Both the position numbers and the translations under genes were made by a program. Below the pieces are notes generated by a model, which saw only the letters and a list, made by a program, of their open reading frames with translations, was not told where the DNA came from and did not search any database. Shown one piece after another: positions 62,276 to 64,000 of a stretch of DNA of 64,000 nucleotides (its first letter is position 1; the number at the start of each line of letters is the position of its first letter). The DNA is from Gilvibacter sediminis (lineage in GTDB: Bacteria > Bacteroidota > Bacteroidia > Flavobacteriales > Flavobacteriaceae): positions 124,001-188,000 of the forward strand of contig NZ_JAQQTE010000001.1 of the NCBI RefSeq assembly GCF_028561565.1, given 5' to 3'.

Positions 62276-64000
62276 ATGAAAAAATTACTCCTTTTCGCCC
62301 TGCTGCTCGGCAGCATAGGCACAACCCTTGCCCAGATCCAAATGCAAGGAGTGGTCAAAGACAGTTTGGATATTCCCTTGGAATTGGCCAATGTAGTTGC
62401 CATAAACGACTCCACCAATGCCTTGGAATCTTACGGCATCACCAATGAAGCCGGTAAGTACAAACTCGAACTTGAAGCCAATACCAGTTATAAACTCCAA
62501 GTGAGCTATATCGGTTTTAAAACCTATGAAGAGCAACTCCAAACCGGAGAGGCTGATCTCAACAGAGACTTTAAACTAGCCCCAGACAACGCACTAGATG
62601 CCGTTGAGTTGGTTTATGAAATGCCCGTGACAGTTAAGGGTGATACGCTAGTTTACAACGCAGACTCCTTCAATACGGGAACGGAGCGCAAACTGGGTGA
62701 TGTTTTGGAAAACCTGCCTGGCGTGGAGATCAATGAAGACGGGCAGATCGAAGTAGAAGGAAAAGTGGTCAATAAACTCATGGTAAACGGCAAGGACTTC
62801 TTTGACGGAGACACCAAGCTGGCCACAGAGAACATTCCATCCAACGCTGTTTCTAAAGTTCAAGTACTCAGAAACTACGCAGAAGTTGGTCAATTGAGCG
62901 GCGTTCGCAACAACCAGGACAATGTGGCCATTAACATCAAACTCAAAGAAGGGAAAGAGAACTTCTGGTTCGGAAGTGTTACTGCAGGAGGAGGATCCTC
63001 ACCGGAGGACGAACTTTATTTATTGCAACCCAAGCTCTTTTACTACAGCCCAAAATACAGCTTGAACTTTATTGGTGACCTTAATAACACTGGAGAAGTT
63101 GCCTTGACGCGAAGAGATATCCGCGGTTTTGGAGGAGGATTTCAAGCGCCGAGTCGCAGCAGTGGTACGGACATTAATTTGGGAGACAACAGCTTGAATT
63201 TCTTGACCAGTCAAGGAAACGCTTTAGAGATTGAGAGTCAATTAGGTTCTATGAACTTTAGTTATTCTCCCAAGACCACACTAGATTTTAGTGGGTTTGC
63301 CATTTTCAATTCGAGTAGAATTCTATCCAGAGAGTCGAGTTTTGTGCAGTATACAGATCCTGAGTTGGGCATTCCGGATGAAGCAACGGAACAGCGCAGC
63401 CGCGAACGTTCTGATCAAGGCTTGGTGAAATTCAGTGTGAAATATCAGCCTAACCTCAACAATCAAATGGATTATGATGTGTTGGGAAGAATTTCAAGAG
63501 ATACACAAGATCAAAATCAGTTCTCTTCTGTGATTGGAAACACCGATCAATTTGACGAGGTGACTCCGTACAGCATCAATCAGAATCTAAACTACTACTA
63601 TACGCTTAACGAGCGCAACATCTTTGCCTTTGAGGCCACTCACCTCTTGCGCAATGAAGACCCATTTTACAATGCAGTTTTAGTCAACGACCCGGACAGT
63701 CCGGACGCTTTTGACAATACTGCGGAGGCCCTCGGTCTGAATACCAGTCTAGATTTTTACAATATTGGCCAAGACCGAAGAATTAAATCCAATCAATTAG
63801 ACGCTAAGTTGGACCACTATTTTGTGATCAATCAGCGCAGTAATTTGAACTTTACCTTGGGGACCATTTTGAGCAATCAGCAATTCAATTCCAATATCTT
63901 TCAATTTTTAGAAGATGGAAGCCGATTTGACCCAACCCCAACCATTAATGACGGCTTGGACACCAACGATACCGAATACAACTTCAGCGATATTTATCTC
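62276..64000 (+). CDS. TonB receptor-like outer-membrane barrel, partial at window edge
   Basis: An ATG at 62276 opens a frame that runs to the end of the window without a stop (at least 575 codons). It starts with a signal peptide (MKKLLLFALLLGSIGTTLAQ), a carboxypeptidase-like regulatory domain (GVVKDSLDIPLELANVVAIN, SYIGFKTY) and a plug-like region (DVLENLPGVEINEDGQIEVE, NNQDNVAINIKLKEGK) and then barrel strands. The group is the outer-membrane beta-barrel family that pairs with GLPGLI proteins. The C-terminus is missing. It is probably cotranscribed with the GLPGLI gene. Confidence 0.9.
   Translation, partial: MKKLLLFALLLGSIGTTLAQIQMQGVVKDSLDIPLELANVVAINDSTNALESYGITNEAGKYKLELEANTSYKLQVSYIGFKTYEEQLQTGEADLNRDFKLAPDNALDAVELVYEMPVTVKGDTLVYNADSFNTGTERKLGDVLENLPGVEINEDGQIEVEGKVVNKLMVNGKDFFDGDTKLATENIPSNAVSKVQVLRNYAEVGQLSGVRNNQDNVAINIKLKEGKENFWFGSVTAGGGSSPEDELYLLQPKLFYYSPKYSLNFIGDLNNTGEVALTRRDIRGFGGGFQAPSRSSGTDINLGDNSLNFLTSQGNALEIESQLGSMNFSYSPKTTLDFSGFAIFNSSRILSRESSFVQYTDPELGIPDEATEQRSRERSDQGLVKFSVKYQPNLNNQMDYDVLGRISRDTQDQNQFSSVIGNTDQFDEVTPYSINQNLNYYYTLNERNIFAFEATHLLRNEDPFYNAVLVNDPDSPDAFDNTAEALGLNTSLDFYNIGQDRRIKSNQLDAKLDHYFVINQRSNLNFTLGTILSNQQFNSNIFQFLEDGSRFDPTPTINDGLDTNDTEYNFSDIYL

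Overview
The window looks like a chromosomal segment of a Bacteroidota bacterium, most likely a member of the Flavobacteriaceae. The evidence is: three secreted proteins with C-terminal type IX secretion sorting domains, two complete TonB-dependent receptors and one partial one, all opening with a carboxypeptidase-like regulatory domain, a GLPGLI-family protein, a lipoprotein with an acidic surface-export signature, several promoters with the Bacteroidota -7 box TAnnTTTG, and few Shine-Dalgarno sequences. The genus cannot be fixed from the sequence. No phage, insertion sequence, integrase or CRISPR array was found, so this is mostly ordinary core chromosome with a few accessory islands.

Layout. 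1-343: tRNA-Ser(GGA) followed by tandem structured repeats. 452-2760: L-asparaginase, TatD hydrolase and a small retropepsin-like protease. 2811-5678: a TPR histidine kinase, its NarL-type regulator and a tiny membrane peptide. 5724-11846 (minus): a secreted sorting-domain protein, 2-oxoglutarate dehydrogenase E1/E2 and a polyprenyl diphosphate synthase. 12039-18778: a self-contained TetR-TolC-adaptor-RND efflux operon behind a likely TetR operator. 18900-23197: aspS, tadA and dxs. 23257-27492 (minus): a large Asp-box exoprotein and a dGTPase. 27675-35503: a TonB receptor with a surface lipoprotein, a secreted YwqK-like protein, a PiT phosphate transporter and a DUF6503-like protein. 36263-44213: a photosensory and signalling island (heme oxygenase, bacteriophytochrome kinase, receiver, CheB/CheR/PAS/kinase fusion, receiver). 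44308-47835 (minus): class I ribonucleotide reductase nrdB-nrdA. 48307-53944: DUF3109 protein, an ECF sigma operon, MarC, a C-terminal protease, dCMP deaminase and a HupE-like protein. 54117-64000: secreted proteins, a MarR regulator divergent from a TonB receptor, two secreted hydrolases, and a GLPGLI/TonB barrel pair cut by the right edge.

Two parts deserve the most attention. First, the intergenic regions before the TonB receptor at 27675 and before the PiT transporter at 32538 carry T(T/A)AC-type elements repeated at an exact 11-bp spacing. This is the architecture of PhoB/PhoP boxes, and it suggests that the receptor, the surface lipoprotein, the YwqK-like protein, PiT and the DUF6503-like gene form a phosphate-responsive outer-membrane uptake unit. 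Second, the 36-44 kb island encodes bilin synthesis, a red/far-red sensor kinase and a downstream phosphorelay with no DNA-binding output and no chemoreceptor.

Other patterns are tail-to-tail gene pairs with no gap between stop codons (20912/20913, 35503/35504, 54833/54834, 58922/58923, and a 4-bp overlap at 51212), and tRNA-linked repeats whose small hairpins keep pairing through compensating base changes.
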